A stretch of 64,000 nt of DNA from Melioribacteraceae bacterium (GCA_021739765.1 JAIPBD010000019.1:1-64000); one strand, 5' to 3'; counted from the stretch's first letter, positions 1 through 9,900 are shown. Numbers and translations: made by a program. Notes: a model not told the origin generated them from the sequence alone.

Positions 1-704
1 ATGTGAATTTGCTTCATTGGAATGGAAATCATTTTATACAAATGGATATACCAAACGAAGTATTTCTTGCTTACCAGAATGCCATGTGGGGCTTATCGAG
101 TGATGATTTTTATGTTGTTGGTAATGGTGGGAATATAGCGCATTACCAAAACGGATACTGGAAGAAGATTGAATCCAGGACAGATGTTGATTTAACTGAT
201 ATTTACGGCTCAGATGACGGAAATTATATTTGGACTTGTGGTTGGGATTATAGTGGCAACCCAAGTATCATTATATCAATTCAGTCAAATCAATCTAAGA
301 CTATTTGGGATGGTACTGCGAGTTATTCTTGGAAATACTCCGGTAAAATTTCCTCTCTTTGGTATGACGGTCAAGAATTTTGGAGTGGTGGAAATAAATT
401 CTTTCACCATTCACCCATTAATGGTAAGGGAGAAGATATAGTTTATGAAGGTGTATCAAACGGCTGGGTAGGGTTTGAACAAAAGGCATTCATATTCAAG
501 ATTAGGGGGCGGGGTCCTAATTCGATTTTTATTGCCGGGGACGAAGGAATAGTTTGGCACTACAATGGATTTTCGTTTCGAATGTATTCAGAATTCTATG
601 AAGATAATGGTTCAAGGAGATTTCTTGGAATTGACATTAAAAGAAACCTTGTTACAATGTGTGGCTGGATTGATGGTAAAGCATGGATTATAAATAGTTA
701 TTAA
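1..704 (+). CDS. Propeller-like protein, 5' end outside window
   Basis: About 233 residues are visible. The reading frame is open to the left edge, and the GTG at position 3 is probably an internal codon, because the visible protein begins in the middle of a repeat (LLHWNGNHF). Motifs of the kind W-G-L-S-S-D-D-F-Y-V-V-G followed by G-N-I-A-H-Y-N/Q-G recur, for example again near GDEGIVWHYNG. This suggests blades of a beta-propeller, as in many secreted or lipid-anchored FCB-group proteins that read like 'response/expression' propellers. There are no catalytic motifs and no T9SS sorting domain at the C-terminus. The signal peptide, if any, lies outside the window. The function is unknown; the fold assignment is inferred from repeat character only. 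Confidence 0.6.
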   Translation, partial: VNLLHWNGNHFIQMDIPNEVFLAYQNAMWGLSSDDFYVVGNGGNIAHYQNGYWKKIESRTDVDLTDIYGSDDGNYIWTCGWDYSGNPSIIISIQSNQSKTIWDGTASYSWKYSGKISSLWYDGQEFWSGGNKFFHHSPINGKGEDIVYEGVSNGWVGFEQKAFIFKIRGRGPNSIFIAGDEGIVWHYNGFSFRMYSEFYEDNGSRRFLGIDIKRNLVTMCGWIDGKAWIINSY

Positions 705-723
705 CTATAATGGAGTATCTTAA

Positions 724-882
724 ATGAATAATTCAAACAAATTAATTCTTTTATGTTTTTTCGTATTAACGCAATTAGCATTTTCACAAGGAAAGATCCC
801 AATCAAGGTTGTTTATACAATATATAGTAATTTCCAAGGCACAGCTTGTCTCGATACTTCGGGAGTCATAGTAGCAATCTAA
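724..882 (+). CDS. Tiny secreted ORF, 52 aa, possible gene remnant
   Basis: An ATG 20 bases after the preceding stop opens a 52-codon frame. It starts with a convincing signal peptide: MNNSNK, then a hydrophobic stretch, then LAFSQ with a likely cut before or after the Gln. The mature part is only about 30 residues and contains one cysteine (GTACLD). A GGAG-like sequence (tggagtatctta) lies a few bases upstream. The strong signal peptide joined to a very short mature part suggests a 5' remnant of a longer secreted protein gene. A genuine small exported peptide is the alternative. No family is recognised. Confidence 0.4.
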   Translation: MNNSNKLILLCFFVLTQLAFSQGKIPIKVVYTIYSNFQGTACLDTSGVIVAI

Positions 883-1143
883 GAAATAATAACCGTGACA
901 CAACTACCTAGAACTTTACACATAACACAAACCGCAAACACAAACTAAAACAAATTCAAAAACATTGTCGATTTTAAAATACTTTCGCGCGGTCGCGGCT
1001 GCATTGGTTTAGCTATGCTCGTAAAATAACTGGCGCCAAAAAATCCTCTGTGGTTATTGTGTGGAAGAGTTTTAGTCCGCAAAAAAGTCCAACTTTTGGA
1101 GGATAAAAACCGGATTGGGAAAGTTGAACTTTTGGGGAACGTG
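883..1143. other. Intergenic stretch with short repeated motif
   Basis: No supported gene. The stretch contains a GC-rich patch around 985-1020, unlike its AT-rich surroundings. It also has two near-copies of the motif AAGTCCAACTTTTGGAG / AAGTTGAACTTTTGGGG at about 1085-1102 and 1119-1136. The first contains a small hairpin, TCCAA-CTT-TTGGA. This looks like part of a dispersed repeat, but only these copies are visible here. Confidence 0.35.
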
Positions 1144-2532
1144 TTAAATTCCAAAAATTGGTTTGTTTGTCATCCATCTTCCTCTTGTAAAATCCGGGAA
1201 ATATTGAGGAGAACTATTATTCGCAATCGACATCTCCGATAATGGTGTAATAGCGCTCCAGGCCGCCGCGTCATAAACATCAATCGGAGGTTGAGTTTCA
1301 TATTTAACCGACTCAACAAATGCTTTCGCGGTAAAATAATCGATTCCACCATGACCCGAATTTTCGGCATTTTTTTCCTCATCCGTCCAAAGTTTGTGGT
1401 CATACTTTTTCATTATTTTATCATACTCTTCTGCTTCGGTCCATTGATGCGGTTCTGAAGTTCCTTCAAGATATAAACGTTTTCCTTCAAATTGTCCGTT
1501 CCAAACACCATTGGCACCGTGAAGCGTAAAACCCCAGGAGTATGGGCGCGGCAAATTGGTATCGTGAGTTACAATTATAGTTTCCTCCCGTGCGGTTTTT
1601 ATTACCGTTGTGATAATATCGCCCAATTTCCATTTCAACTTTGCGTTCGGGTGATTTTCTCCGCCTTTTGGATGATTGACAATATAATTGTGCAAACCGA
1701 TAGATTTGGTTGCCGTTGAAGTTAAAGAAACGAATCGATTACCGCGATTTATATCAAACCAGGTTGCAACGGGTCCAATTCCATGAGTCGGGTAAATATC
1801 GCCATTCCTTTTTAATGAGTGTTCGGTTCTCCACTTTGCCTCGGAAAATCCTTTTTCCCCGAATTCAACCCCTCCGCCGTAAGGCTGCTTGCCGTCATTA
1901 AATTTTACACCACGAAGATCATGTCTGTAACCGCAAGTTGAATGAACCAGCTCCCCGAAAACGCCTTCACGAACCATTTTTAGGGCTGCCATTGCTTCAC
2001 GGGCAAAGCAAACATTTTCCAAAATCATACAAGGAATTCCGGTTTCCTCTGATGTATTTACGAGATCCCAACATTCTTCAAGTGTATTTGCCGCGCTGAC
2101 TTCAACTCCGGCAAACTTTCCCGCTTTCATTGAAGCGACCGCCATTCTTGTATGCCAAAGCCAAGGAGTTGAAATTATCACTCCGTCAACATCATCTCGT
2201 TCAAGCAATTTCATAAATGAATATTCGTCGCCGGAATATTCCGTTGCTTCGGGTCTTGAATAATCATTTAGTATTTTTTGTGTTTTAGCGAGGGACTCTT
2301 TATCAATATCACAGATTGCCGTGATTTCCACATCGTCTCTTCGCGAAATATTATTAACATGATTTCTTCCGCGCAATCCCACTCCGATAAAAGCGATATT
2401 TACTTTCCCGTTTGGATTGGAGCGTCTAAATTTAGTTTTTGATTCGCCGAACAAAAGATTTGGAGCGACGGAAAGTCCAATTCCCGCCAAACCCATACTG
2501 CTGATAAAATCGCGCCTTTTAATTGAACTCAT
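1144..2532 (-). CDS. Gfo/Idh/MocA-type protein of GH109 kind, Tat-exported
   Basis: 462 residues. The N-terminus is a twin-arginine signal (KRRDFISS, then a hydrophobic run ending at about residue 28), so the folded, cofactor-loaded protein is exported. Residues ~44-175 form a Rossmann fold (IAFIGVGLRGRNH). The C-terminal part has signatures I associate with glycoside hydrolase family 109: GDIYPTHGIGPVA, followed by DINRGNRF, and GHGGIDYF near residue 395. GH109 enzymes (alpha-N-acetylgalactosaminidases) use bound NAD+ in an oxidation-elimination mechanism. A GGAGAG ribosome site precedes the ATG. The gene is the last of a minus-strand run, 11 bases after the nucleotidyltransferase, which supports a role in amino-sugar release. 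A plain periplasmic oxidoreductase is the alternative. Confidence 0.85.
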   Translation of the reverse strand: MSSIKRRDFISSMGLAGIGLSVAPNLLFGESKTKFRRSNPNGKVNIAFIGVGLRGRNHVNNISRRDDVEITAICDIDKESLAKTQKILNDYSRPEATEYSGDEYSFMKLLERDDVDGVIISTPWLWHTRMAVASMKAGKFAGVEVSAANTLEECWDLVNTSEETGIPCMILENVCFAREAMAALKMVREGVFGELVHSTCGYRHDLRGVKFNDGKQPYGGGVEFGEKGFSEAKWRTEHSLKRNGDIYPTHGIGPVATWFDINRGNRFVSLTSTATKSIGLHNYIVNHPKGGENHPNAKLKWKLGDIITTVIKTAREETIIVTHDTNLPRPYSWGFTLHGANGVWNGQFEGKRLYLEGTSEPHQWTEAEEYDKIMKKYDHKLWTDEEKNAENSGHGGIDYFTAKAFVESVKYETQPPIDVYDAAAWSAITPLSEMSIANNSSPQYFPDFTRGRWMTNKPIFGI

Positions 2533-2543
2533 TTCTAACTCTC

Positions 2544-3446
2544 CTATTTCTGGTTAAAATCAATCGATTCGAAATTTTCATTTAAATATTTCTGTACAAT
2601 TTTGATGTCTGATTTACCGGTAAGATCAAGAATGTGTTCACTGAATGGAATTGCGAACAATGATTTTGGATTTTCGTTAATCATGTTTTGAACAACAGCC
2701 GGCAATTCTTTCTCATCGCGATCAACGTTTATTGGTGCGTTAATTAAATATTCCAACACCTGATCGTAATTAAATTTGAAAATGTTCATACTCACACCAA
2801 CGTATCCGTCTTTTTCTCGTATTTTTTCAATTAATTCCGATGATGGTTTTTCAACAATTTCGTTTAGAAATCCATCCTCATCTTTTTTCGTAATCGCGAA
2901 TGATGCAATACGCTCAATTGAAAACTCCAATTTGTCCATGTCATAATCCAACATGGCATTATCGAAATTTGAATTCAGAATTAAAGAAAACGCCCCGGAT
3001 GAATATAAATTATCACTATTACACACCGCGAAACTTTTCCCCTTCAATTCTGAAAGAGCATCTAACGCTTGAAGCAAAGCATCGGCAGTTCCCATCGGTT
3101 TGGTTCTTTTATCGGGAATTGTTTGAACAGTATAGGCGATTTTCAAGTTGTTTAGATTTTCCCAACCATCTTTTAAGTCATAATGATTAATTATTGATTT
3201 ATCCTTTTGATTAACAACCATAAGAACGTGTGTAAACCCGGCCGTGAAAACATTAAAAAGGAGATAATCTAAAAACGGACGACCATCTTTTCCGACACTT
3301 ATCATACACTTCGCTTTTGATTCACTTTCCAGCAAAAGTTTTTTATCGAGGTTGGAAATCCCATCTGTTTTTTTTCGCATTCGAGAAGACATTCCTCCGG
3401 CAAGAATAATCAATAATTTCGCCTCAGGTTCTAAGTTAATCTTCAC
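2544..3446 (-). CDS. Sugar-1-phosphate nucleotidyltransferase
   Basis: About 300 residues from the GTG at 3446. The N-terminal signature LAGGMSSRM is the nucleotide-binding G-x-x-x-R loop of NTP transferases. DGRPFLDYLLFN and CNSDNLYS follow as the usual substrate and metal-binding segments. The product should be a cytosolic enzyme making an NDP-sugar from NTP and sugar-1-phosphate. A longer frame begins with TTG at 3473, but I prefer GTG 3446: a GAGG lies six bases before it, and this start overlaps the kinase stop by only 11 bases (GTGAAGATTAA), which indicates translational coupling. Coupling to a GHMP kinase suggests the pair activates a free sugar in two steps, as L-fucokinase/GDP-fucose pyrophosphorylase does. 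The specific sugar cannot be read from the sequence. Confidence 0.82.
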   Translation of the reverse strand: MKINLEPEAKLLIILAGGMSSRMRKKTDGISNLDKKLLLESESKAKCMISVGKDGRPFLDYLLFNVFTAGFTHVLMVVNQKDKSIINHYDLKDGWENLNNLKIAYTVQTIPDKRTKPMGTADALLQALDALSELKGKSFAVCNSDNLYSSGAFSLILNSNFDNAMLDYDMDKLEFSIERIASFAITKKDEDGFLNEIVEKPSSELIEKIREKDGYVGVSMNIFKFNYDQVLEYLINAPINVDRDEKELPAVVQNMINENPKSLFAIPFSEHILDLTGKSDIKIVQKYLNENFESIDFNQK

Positions 3447-4599
3447 GGGTTCCCTCACCGATTGAAACAACAAAAGTTTCTTTGGAAATCACCTCAAGCG
3501 CCGATTTAATTTCTTCCGCGTTGTCCGGCGCGTAAGCGAACATACATCCTCCGCCGCCTGAGCCGTTTATTTTGGCTCCAAGCGCTCCTTTTGCAAGCGC
3601 GGTTTCTATCATTCGATCGATTTTGGGAGTTGAAATTTTGAGTGTTCCGGATAAAATTTCGTGTTGTTCCGAAAGCAAAGCCCCAAAGTGCAAATGATCA
3701 AAGTTTGGCTGTTGTAAAAGATCTTCCGCTTGTTTTGTGATTTCTCGATTTCGAATTGTGCCTTTAAGCAGTATAATTTGCTCCGAAGTCAATTTGGTTT
3801 TGTAATCGTCAATATTATTAATCTTTACCGTTTGCAAAGAAAAATTTTCGTCCGTCGTTTCCAGCATTTTTACAATATCAAGCACTCCATTTTTAACTCT
3901 TCGAAGAATGTTCTGCGTGTCCTTTGGTTCACCGGAATTCGCCAAAACGAAATTTCCGAGAGTAACATCAAACTTTTTTAGATTCAACTTTGGGAAGGTT
4001 TTTAATCCAATAATTCCACCGACAGCTGTAGAATACTGATCCATCATTCCGCCCGCTTCGTTGAATTCGAGAACTTCGGCGCGGTAAGCAATTTCCGCAA
4101 TTTTTTCGGCAGTAAATTCGGGTTGTTGAACGCTCATTTTGATCATGAAGTTTATCCATGCAACAATAAGCGCTGAAGAGCTTGATGTGCCGGCATTGAT
4201 CGGTATTTCGCCTTGAACAGTACAATTCACTCCGTTTGAAAATGTGAGTCCGTCTCTTTTTAAAACCGTAACTACACTTCGAAAATAATCATGATCATTT
4301 TGGTAATTTTGGGATTCCTTTATGGCAAACGATTCTTTTTTGTTTATATCGGGCAGATCAATAAAGATTAACCGATCGGTTCGTTTACTCCCTTTGATTG
4401 AAATTCTTAGCGAAATTGCTCCGGCGATTATCGGAAGCTGTAAATAATCTTGATGTTCACCAAAAAGACAAATTCGCCCGGGCGTTGATACGGATAGTTG
4501 TTTGATGAGATAAACTCCTTTTAATTCGGACAGTGTTGTAACCAAATTTAGTAAAAGTATTTCCTCAATTCTGAACTTATTGGTCGGAAAATCAATCAT
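3436..4599 (-). CDS. GHMP-family sugar kinase (galactokinase-like)
   Basis: 387 residues. All three GHMP motifs are present: PGRICLFGEHQDY (motif 1; the GEHxDY Asp binds sugar in galactokinases), PINAGTSSSSAL (motif 2, the phosphate loop), and KINGSGGGGCMF (motif 3). The enzyme should phosphorylate a sugar, probably at C1, in the cytosol. The ATG at 4599 gives about 30 residues before the usual family start, which falls near 'IKQLSVSTPGR'. There a good AGGAG sits eight bases before an ATC codon, so the true start is not certain. The gene is first in a three-gene run with the nucleotidyltransferase and GH109 gene, and divergent from the symporter. The substrate (for example GalNAc, Gal or another hexose) is inferred from context only. 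Confidence 0.82.
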   Translation of the reverse strand: MIDFPTNKFRIEEILLLNLVTTLSELKGVYLIKQLSVSTPGRICLFGEHQDYLQLPIIAGAISLRISIKGSKRTDRLIFIDLPDINKKESFAIKESQNYQNDHDYFRSVVTVLKRDGLTFSNGVNCTVQGEIPINAGTSSSSALIVAWINFMIKMSVQQPEFTAEKIAEIAYRAEVLEFNEAGGMMDQYSTAVGGIIGLKTFPKLNLKKFDVTLGNFVLANSGEPKDTQNILRRVKNGVLDIVKMLETTDENFSLQTVKINNIDDYKTKLTSEQIILLKGTIRNREITKQAEDLLQQPNFDHLHFGALLSEQHEILSGTLKISTPKIDRMIETALAKGALGAKINGSGGGGCMFAYAPDNAEEIKSALEVISKETFVVSIGEGTRED

Positions 4600-4699
4600 T
4601 ATCTAAAGCGTAAATCTGGATAGAGAATCTATTATATTTACGAACTTGTTTTCAAGATAACGCGGCTGAAATCACTTTTAACACTAACCAAGGAAAGTC
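4600..4699. promoter_or_regulatory. Divergent promoter region, kinase/symporter
   Basis: A 100-base gap between the start codons of the kinase (minus) and symporter (plus) must hold both promoters. TATTATATTTA at about 4629-4639 is a plausible plus-strand -7 region, but no clean TTTG/TAnnTTTG pair is visible. GGAAAG lies just before the symporter ATG. The shared gap suggests the two arms are regulated together. Confidence 0.4.
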
Positions 4700-6490
4700 A
4701 TGTTTAGTTTTTGGGATATTGTAATTATTGTACTGTTTTTTGTTGTTGTACTCGGAATCGGGGTTTGGAGCACGAAAAAAGCGGGTAAAAGTTCTATCGA
4801 GTTCTTTTTGAGCGGAAGAAACATGCCCTGGTGGCTGCTCGGCGTTTCGATGGTAGCGGCTACATTTTCCGCTGATACACCAAACCTTGTAACGGATATA
4901 GTTAGGAATAACGGTGTTGCCGGAAACTGGGTTTGGTGGGCGTTCCTTCTAACGGGAATGTTAACAGTGTTTGTTTATGCAAAACTTTGGCGGCGTTCCG
5001 ATGCTGTTACCGATCTTGAATTTTACGAGATTCGGTACGGCGGAAAAATGGCGGCTTTTCTTCGAGGCTTTCGCTCAATTTACCTTGGTCTGTTTTTTAA
5101 TGTGATGATAATGGGAACTGTTTCGCTTGCCGCGATCAAAATCGGTCAAGTAATGTTCGGCATCGATAAATTTACAACCATTGCTCTGGCCTCTTTCGCG
5201 GTTGTAATTTATGCAACACTCGGTGGATTGCGCGGTGTGATCTTTGCGGATTTCTTTCAATTCGGAATCGCGATGTTCGGATCAGTTGCTGCGGCATATT
5301 ATGCCATCAGTCAGCCGGAAGTCGGAAGTTTGAGTCAGTTGTTCAATCATGAAGCCGTTCGAGGCAAATTAAGCTTAATCCCCGATTTTAATGACCCCGC
5401 AATCGCGATTCCAATTTTTATAATTCCAATTGCCGTTCAGTGGTGGAGTGTTTGGTATCCCGGTGCCGAACCGGGCGGCGGCGGATATGTTGTACAAAGA
5501 ATGCTTTCGGCAAAAGATGAAAAAAATGCCGTAGGCGCAACATTCCTATTTAACATCGCTCACTATGCAATTCGCCCCTGGCCGTGGATAATTGTAGCGC
5601 TCAGCTCACTGATTATATTTCCGGAATTGAGCGACATTCAATCCCGCTTTCCTGAAATCAGTAATCAATATTTAAAAGATGATATAGCGTATCCGGCAAT
5701 GATGACATTGCTTCCTTCGGGGTTTTTCGGGTTGGTTGTTGCTTCGTTGATCGCGGCTTACATGTCAACAATAGGTACGCATTTGAATTGGGGAGCTTCT
5801 TACATCGTAAATGATTTTTATAAACGATTTGTAAATCCTTCCGCTTCTGAAAAAACTTTGGTTAAAATGGGGCGTTATTCCACAGTGCTTCTGATGATAC
5901 TTGCTGCGATTGTTGCTCTTTGGTTAGAAAACGCGAAACAAGCTTTTGACATCCTGCTACAGATCGGAGCGGGAACAGGATTAATTTTTATACTTCGCTG
6001 GTTTTGGTGGCGAATTAACGCGTTTACCGAGATTTCAGCAATGGTGGTTTCGTTCCTGGTCGCCGTTTTATTTAAGGTGATTATTCCCGAAGCGGCAAAC
6101 GGAGAAACGCCGGAGTGGTATCAACTTTCCCACTGGCAGCTGGTAATAGGAATCGTCATCACTACTACAACCTGGCTAACGGTCACTTTTTTGACAAAAC
6201 CGGAAGATGAAGAAACCCTAAAAGGATTTGTTAAAAGAACACGTCCGGGTGGAATCGGTTGGAAAAATATTAACGCAAAACTGGAGGCAGAAGGACACAA
6301 ACCGATCGAACATCAACTGGCTTTAGAAATATTTATGATGATCGCGGGCATAACAACGGTTTACAGCGCTTTAATGGCGAGTGGATTTTGGCTCTACGGA
6401 AATGTTGCAGGAGGATTAATCAGTTCAATAATCGCAGTAATTGCATTCTATCTCATTTTTAGATCACTGGGTAAGCTGAAGTTTAGCTAA
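4700..6490 (+). CDS. Sodium:solute symporter (SSS/SLC5 family)
   Basis: 596 residues with about 13-15 hydrophobic segments, as usual for the SSS family. The N-terminus runs into the first membrane helix with no signal peptide. Family features include FLSGRNMPWWLLGVSMVAA, then T-F-S-A-D-T-P in the first discontinuous helix that lines the sodium and sugar sites, and GLRGVIFADFFQF further on. The protein should couple inward Na+ flow to uptake of an organic solute at the inner membrane. Because it is divergent from the sugar kinase, nucleotidyltransferase and GH109 genes, a sugar is the most likely substrate. The family also moves acetate, proline, sialic acid and others, so this rests on context. 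Confidence 0.9.
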   Translation: MFSFWDIVIIVLFFVVVLGIGVWSTKKAGKSSIEFFLSGRNMPWWLLGVSMVAATFSADTPNLVTDIVRNNGVAGNWVWWAFLLTGMLTVFVYAKLWRRSDAVTDLEFYEIRYGGKMAAFLRGFRSIYLGLFFNVMIMGTVSLAAIKIGQVMFGIDKFTTIALASFAVVIYATLGGLRGVIFADFFQFGIAMFGSVAAAYYAISQPEVGSLSQLFNHEAVRGKLSLIPDFNDPAIAIPIFIIPIAVQWWSVWYPGAEPGGGGYVVQRMLSAKDEKNAVGATFLFNIAHYAIRPWPWIIVALSSLIIFPELSDIQSRFPEISNQYLKDDIAYPAMMTLLPSGFFGLVVASLIAAYMSTIGTHLNWGASYIVNDFYKRFVNPSASEKTLVKMGRYSTVLLMILAAIVALWLENAKQAFDILLQIGAGTGLIFILRWFWWRINAFTEISAMVVSFLVAVLFKVIIPEAANGETPEWYQLSHWQLVIGIVITTTTWLTVTFLTKPEDEETLKGFVKRTRPGGIGWKNINAKLEAEGHKPIEHQLALEIFMMIAGITTVYSALMASGFWLYGNVAGGLISSIIAVIAFYLIFRSLGKLKFS

Positions 6491-6951
6491 CGGAAAATTA
6501 TCGGAGAGTCGGAAACTGATTTTAGAATTCTAACGGCCTTGCAAATAACCCGCCGCCCAGAAACAGCTCCGCCAAGTCTCCCAAAATTGCCGAGTCCGCC
6601 GCGGTGGATTTTAGCACCGCTTAAACCTTCCTGCAGGCAAATTGCTGACAAGCGGTAGAGGAGACTATGCCGATTAGAAATTGGGCACTTGTTCTTTCCA
6701 ATTTTTCAGTTTATTTGAGGACAGGTTTAATGACTCAATATAACTTTTTCCATTTACACAAAATATTTTACAGCCTCATTATTCAATATAATGGTATTCT
6801 CCTACATTTATTTTAGACGTTATGTCAACTTTAGCGGATATCGCTTAAAGACGGATTGTTGGAGTTAAAATGTCAATTGAATGGATTCGTTTTGTGGAAA
6901 TAAAAAAGGGGATCAAAACCGATCCCCTTTTTATTAAATATACAATGATTT
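6491..6951. other. 461-base intergenic stretch with a GC-rich structured element
   Basis: No coding region is supported. The stretch from ~6550 to 6670 is GC-rich and able to fold: AGTCTCC at 6575-6581 pairs with GGAGACT at 6660-6666, and inside it GCGGTG (6601-6606) pairs with CACCGC (6615-6620). The palindrome CCTGCAGG follows. Beyond it the sequence returns to AT-rich, and a strong terminator hairpin closes the gap. The element could be a dispersed repeat or a structured RNA; nothing identifies a known family. Confidence 0.4.
6903..6932 (-). terminator. Rho-independent terminator, giant T9SS gene
   Basis: A perfect 12-base stem (AAAAAGGGGATC / GATCCCCTTTTT) with loop AAAACC lies 20 bases past the stop of the gene ending at 6952. 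A-runs and T-runs on both sides let it work in either direction. A near copy lies after the next giant gene (12688-12717), and a decayed copy is at 18033-18062. Confidence 0.9.
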
Positions 6952-9900
6952 TTATTTCATCAAAATCATCTTGTTTTGAGATTTGAATTTCCCTCTAACA
7001 TCAAGTTCGTAAATGTAAATACCCGTTGATAAAGCCGATGCATCAAAGCCGGCATAATAAAAACCGGGTGCTTGGTTTTCACTTACCAACTCAGCAACTA
7101 CTTTTCCAAGAATATCATAAACTCGAATTGTTACAAATCCTTCTTCAGGAACCGAATACCGAATTTGTGTACTTGGATTAAATGGATTCGGGAAGTTCTG
7201 ATAGAGTTTGAACTCTTCCGGTATTCCACTATCGAAGCTTGCGATTCCGGAAACAGTGTGAACATAAGAATTGCTCGCTTCACTTCTATTTCCGTGAATG
7301 TCTTCAGCTACTAAAACGTAATGATACGTTGAGCCAATCGCTGCTTGACTATCGATAAACAAAGTATCCGAAGTTTCACCAATTGGAGCAAGTAGTGTTA
7401 AATCAAAGTCCGGTGTTTCATTTCGATATATATAATATTTGCTAAGATCCGCTTCAGGATTGCTTTTCCAGGAAAGTACAATCTCCTCTTCCAAAGGGTT
7501 GTATCTTCCGGCTAATCCTTCAGGACGCACAGGAGCAAGATTATCAACCGAGTAACCGGCTGCAACTTGTGACTCATAAAAATCACCTTGGGCTCCATGG
7601 TAAATTATCATAAATTCATGCCATCCTTCGGAATGTTGCGAAGAATCATACAATGTTTCAGCTGTGTAAGCATATTCATCAAATCCGAATGCCATTGTAT
7701 TTCCAATCCATTCCCAAGCAGTTTGGGTTCCGAATTCATCTTTAACAATTTGCGCTTCGCCTTTAAATCCGGCATCGATTTTATCAAGAGTCAAACTGTT
7801 GTTTGCTTTTGCATTGCTACCCATTGCACGCCATACGCTATAAAAATGATCAAGTCCTGGCTCATCAATCCTTGATCGATTCCAATGTATTTGTACCTTT
7901 CCGCCTTGATCGAAAGGAACGTCCATTACATTTGTAATCCCTGGGTTATTTAATGCATCATCCAAACCGATTGATAAAGCGGCCAAGTCCTCTAAGTTTT
8001 CTGCAGCTAAGACCGCAAAGACAACAGAGATAGAACTTCTTGGTGCAATGTTTAGTTTTTGAGTACCAACCAAAGATCGAATATCTCCAGGTGCTTCAAT
8101 TACATTATCAAAACTATTCAATGCAAATAACTGCTCTTCTAATGATTCACCTTCACCATTATACCATATTCTGGCGCCACCAAATTGATGACTTAATAAA
8201 GTTAAACCATAGAAATATGGATTGTCATCAGTATTTGAGTCGTAAACATATTGCAAATTGAATTCATCCAGGAACCCGCCCATGTCTGAATTTGCATCCG
8301 CACCTAAATCAAAGTCCATTGCCATACCAACATTCAAGTTTTCAATCGGATAAGAATTCGGATTTCTGATCTCGAACTGAATTAAAGCAACGTTTGAGAA
8401 TTCAGGTAGAGTACTCATCGCCGTATTTTGTGTTATAACAACACCAAAAGGGCTTCCTACTTTTTCATCTGTATATCGTGTACTTGTAATGATATCAAAT
8501 CTATCATTACTTTCTATTTCAACAATTGGAGAAATAGGTGCGAAATGGTCTTGATAAAGAGCTCCGACAAGAGAAGAGTCTCCTCCAATTAACAAGGCTC
8601 CTTCAAAAAGACTCTCAGCACCTTGGAAAGAAAGATTAGATCCAAGACCGGGTTCTCTTGCTCCAAAGATACCGTAATTGGATGTTGTGAATTTAAGAGC
8701 ACCATTATCATGAACATATTGCTCTTTCGAAACTTCATCAATCCAAACGGCTAACAATTTTACATCTGAACCATATGCATTCTCAACTTTTACATCAAAA
8801 TAATGGTAACCACCCTGGTTTTCGTTAGGTGTCCATATAATTTCACCTTCAGGAGTAACTTGCATTCCTGCTGGTCCGTACTCTAAAGAGAATGTTGGTG
8901 TTTCCCAACCGGAAAAGGATAGTTTATAATTAAATTGCTCTCCTACCAATCCTGAGACTTGAAGCATTCCTTCAGTAAATAGATTTGGAGCAATTCTAAC
9001 CTCATCAAGAGGAACAAACGGATAGAACTCGGGGCCTTGTACTACCAAATTATTCGCATTAACAGACTTATCCGGAGTAACCCGCGCACCATTATCGGCA
9101 TAATAATAATCTTCCAACTTCCAATATCCGGCAAGGTTTGCTTCATCGCCGTTTAATACTTTTGATTGATCTGCAACAATATCACTCGCAGATTTTGCCA
9201 CATTCCAAAGTTTTAATTCGTCTATTATGCCTTGGAACCGTTCGTTGTTATATGGACCGCCAATGTAAAATCCAGTGTCTCCAAGACCTATTCCGTCAGT
9301 ATATGGATTTTCAGCAACAAGAAGACCATTTACATAAAGTTTGACAGAGTTGCCATCATACGTTCCGGCGATATGATACCATTGACCAGTCTGAACAACA
9401 TCACCACCGTAAGCAGAACCCCAGTTATCCACTTCTCCATTAGAGATCACATATTCAAACTTAGGTCCGTTTCCGTCATGGTCAACAATCCTTAACTCAT
9501 AAGCCATGTATGGATTTGCAAGCCAATAAGGTCTTACAACTATTGTGTGCAACCAATCGCCACCACCACTTTCAGTGGGCACTTTTGTTGGGAAAACCCA
9601 TGTTTCAATTGTCTGTTGTTCAAAGGTTTTAAAACTTGATTGATTTGCATTATTATTTATAGGTAAGTCTTCAAGAATTCTAATTCTTCCACCGGCAAAA
9701 TATGCAGAGCCATTATTTTCTGAAGATATTGGTGCCTCACCGTAGAAATAGATGTTATCAAAATAGATGTCGCCATTTCCTTCAACTTTGAATTGGAAAA
9801 TATCGGTCAAAGACAATCCCCAATTACTAAAGTGACTTAAAGGAATATCAACTGAATTCCATTGTTCCGGAGTGGTTTGCAATTCATAGTATATTTCGCC

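Noticed and set aside
945-1154. A 69-residue minus-strand frame over the GC-rich patch
   Set aside because: No ribosome site, composition unlike the neighbouring genes, and it overlaps the short repeated motif; it looks like a repeat rather than a gene.
3471-3473. TTG start for the nucleotidyltransferase
   Set aside because: No ribosome site and a longer overlap with the kinase; GTG 3446 has GAGG at the right distance.
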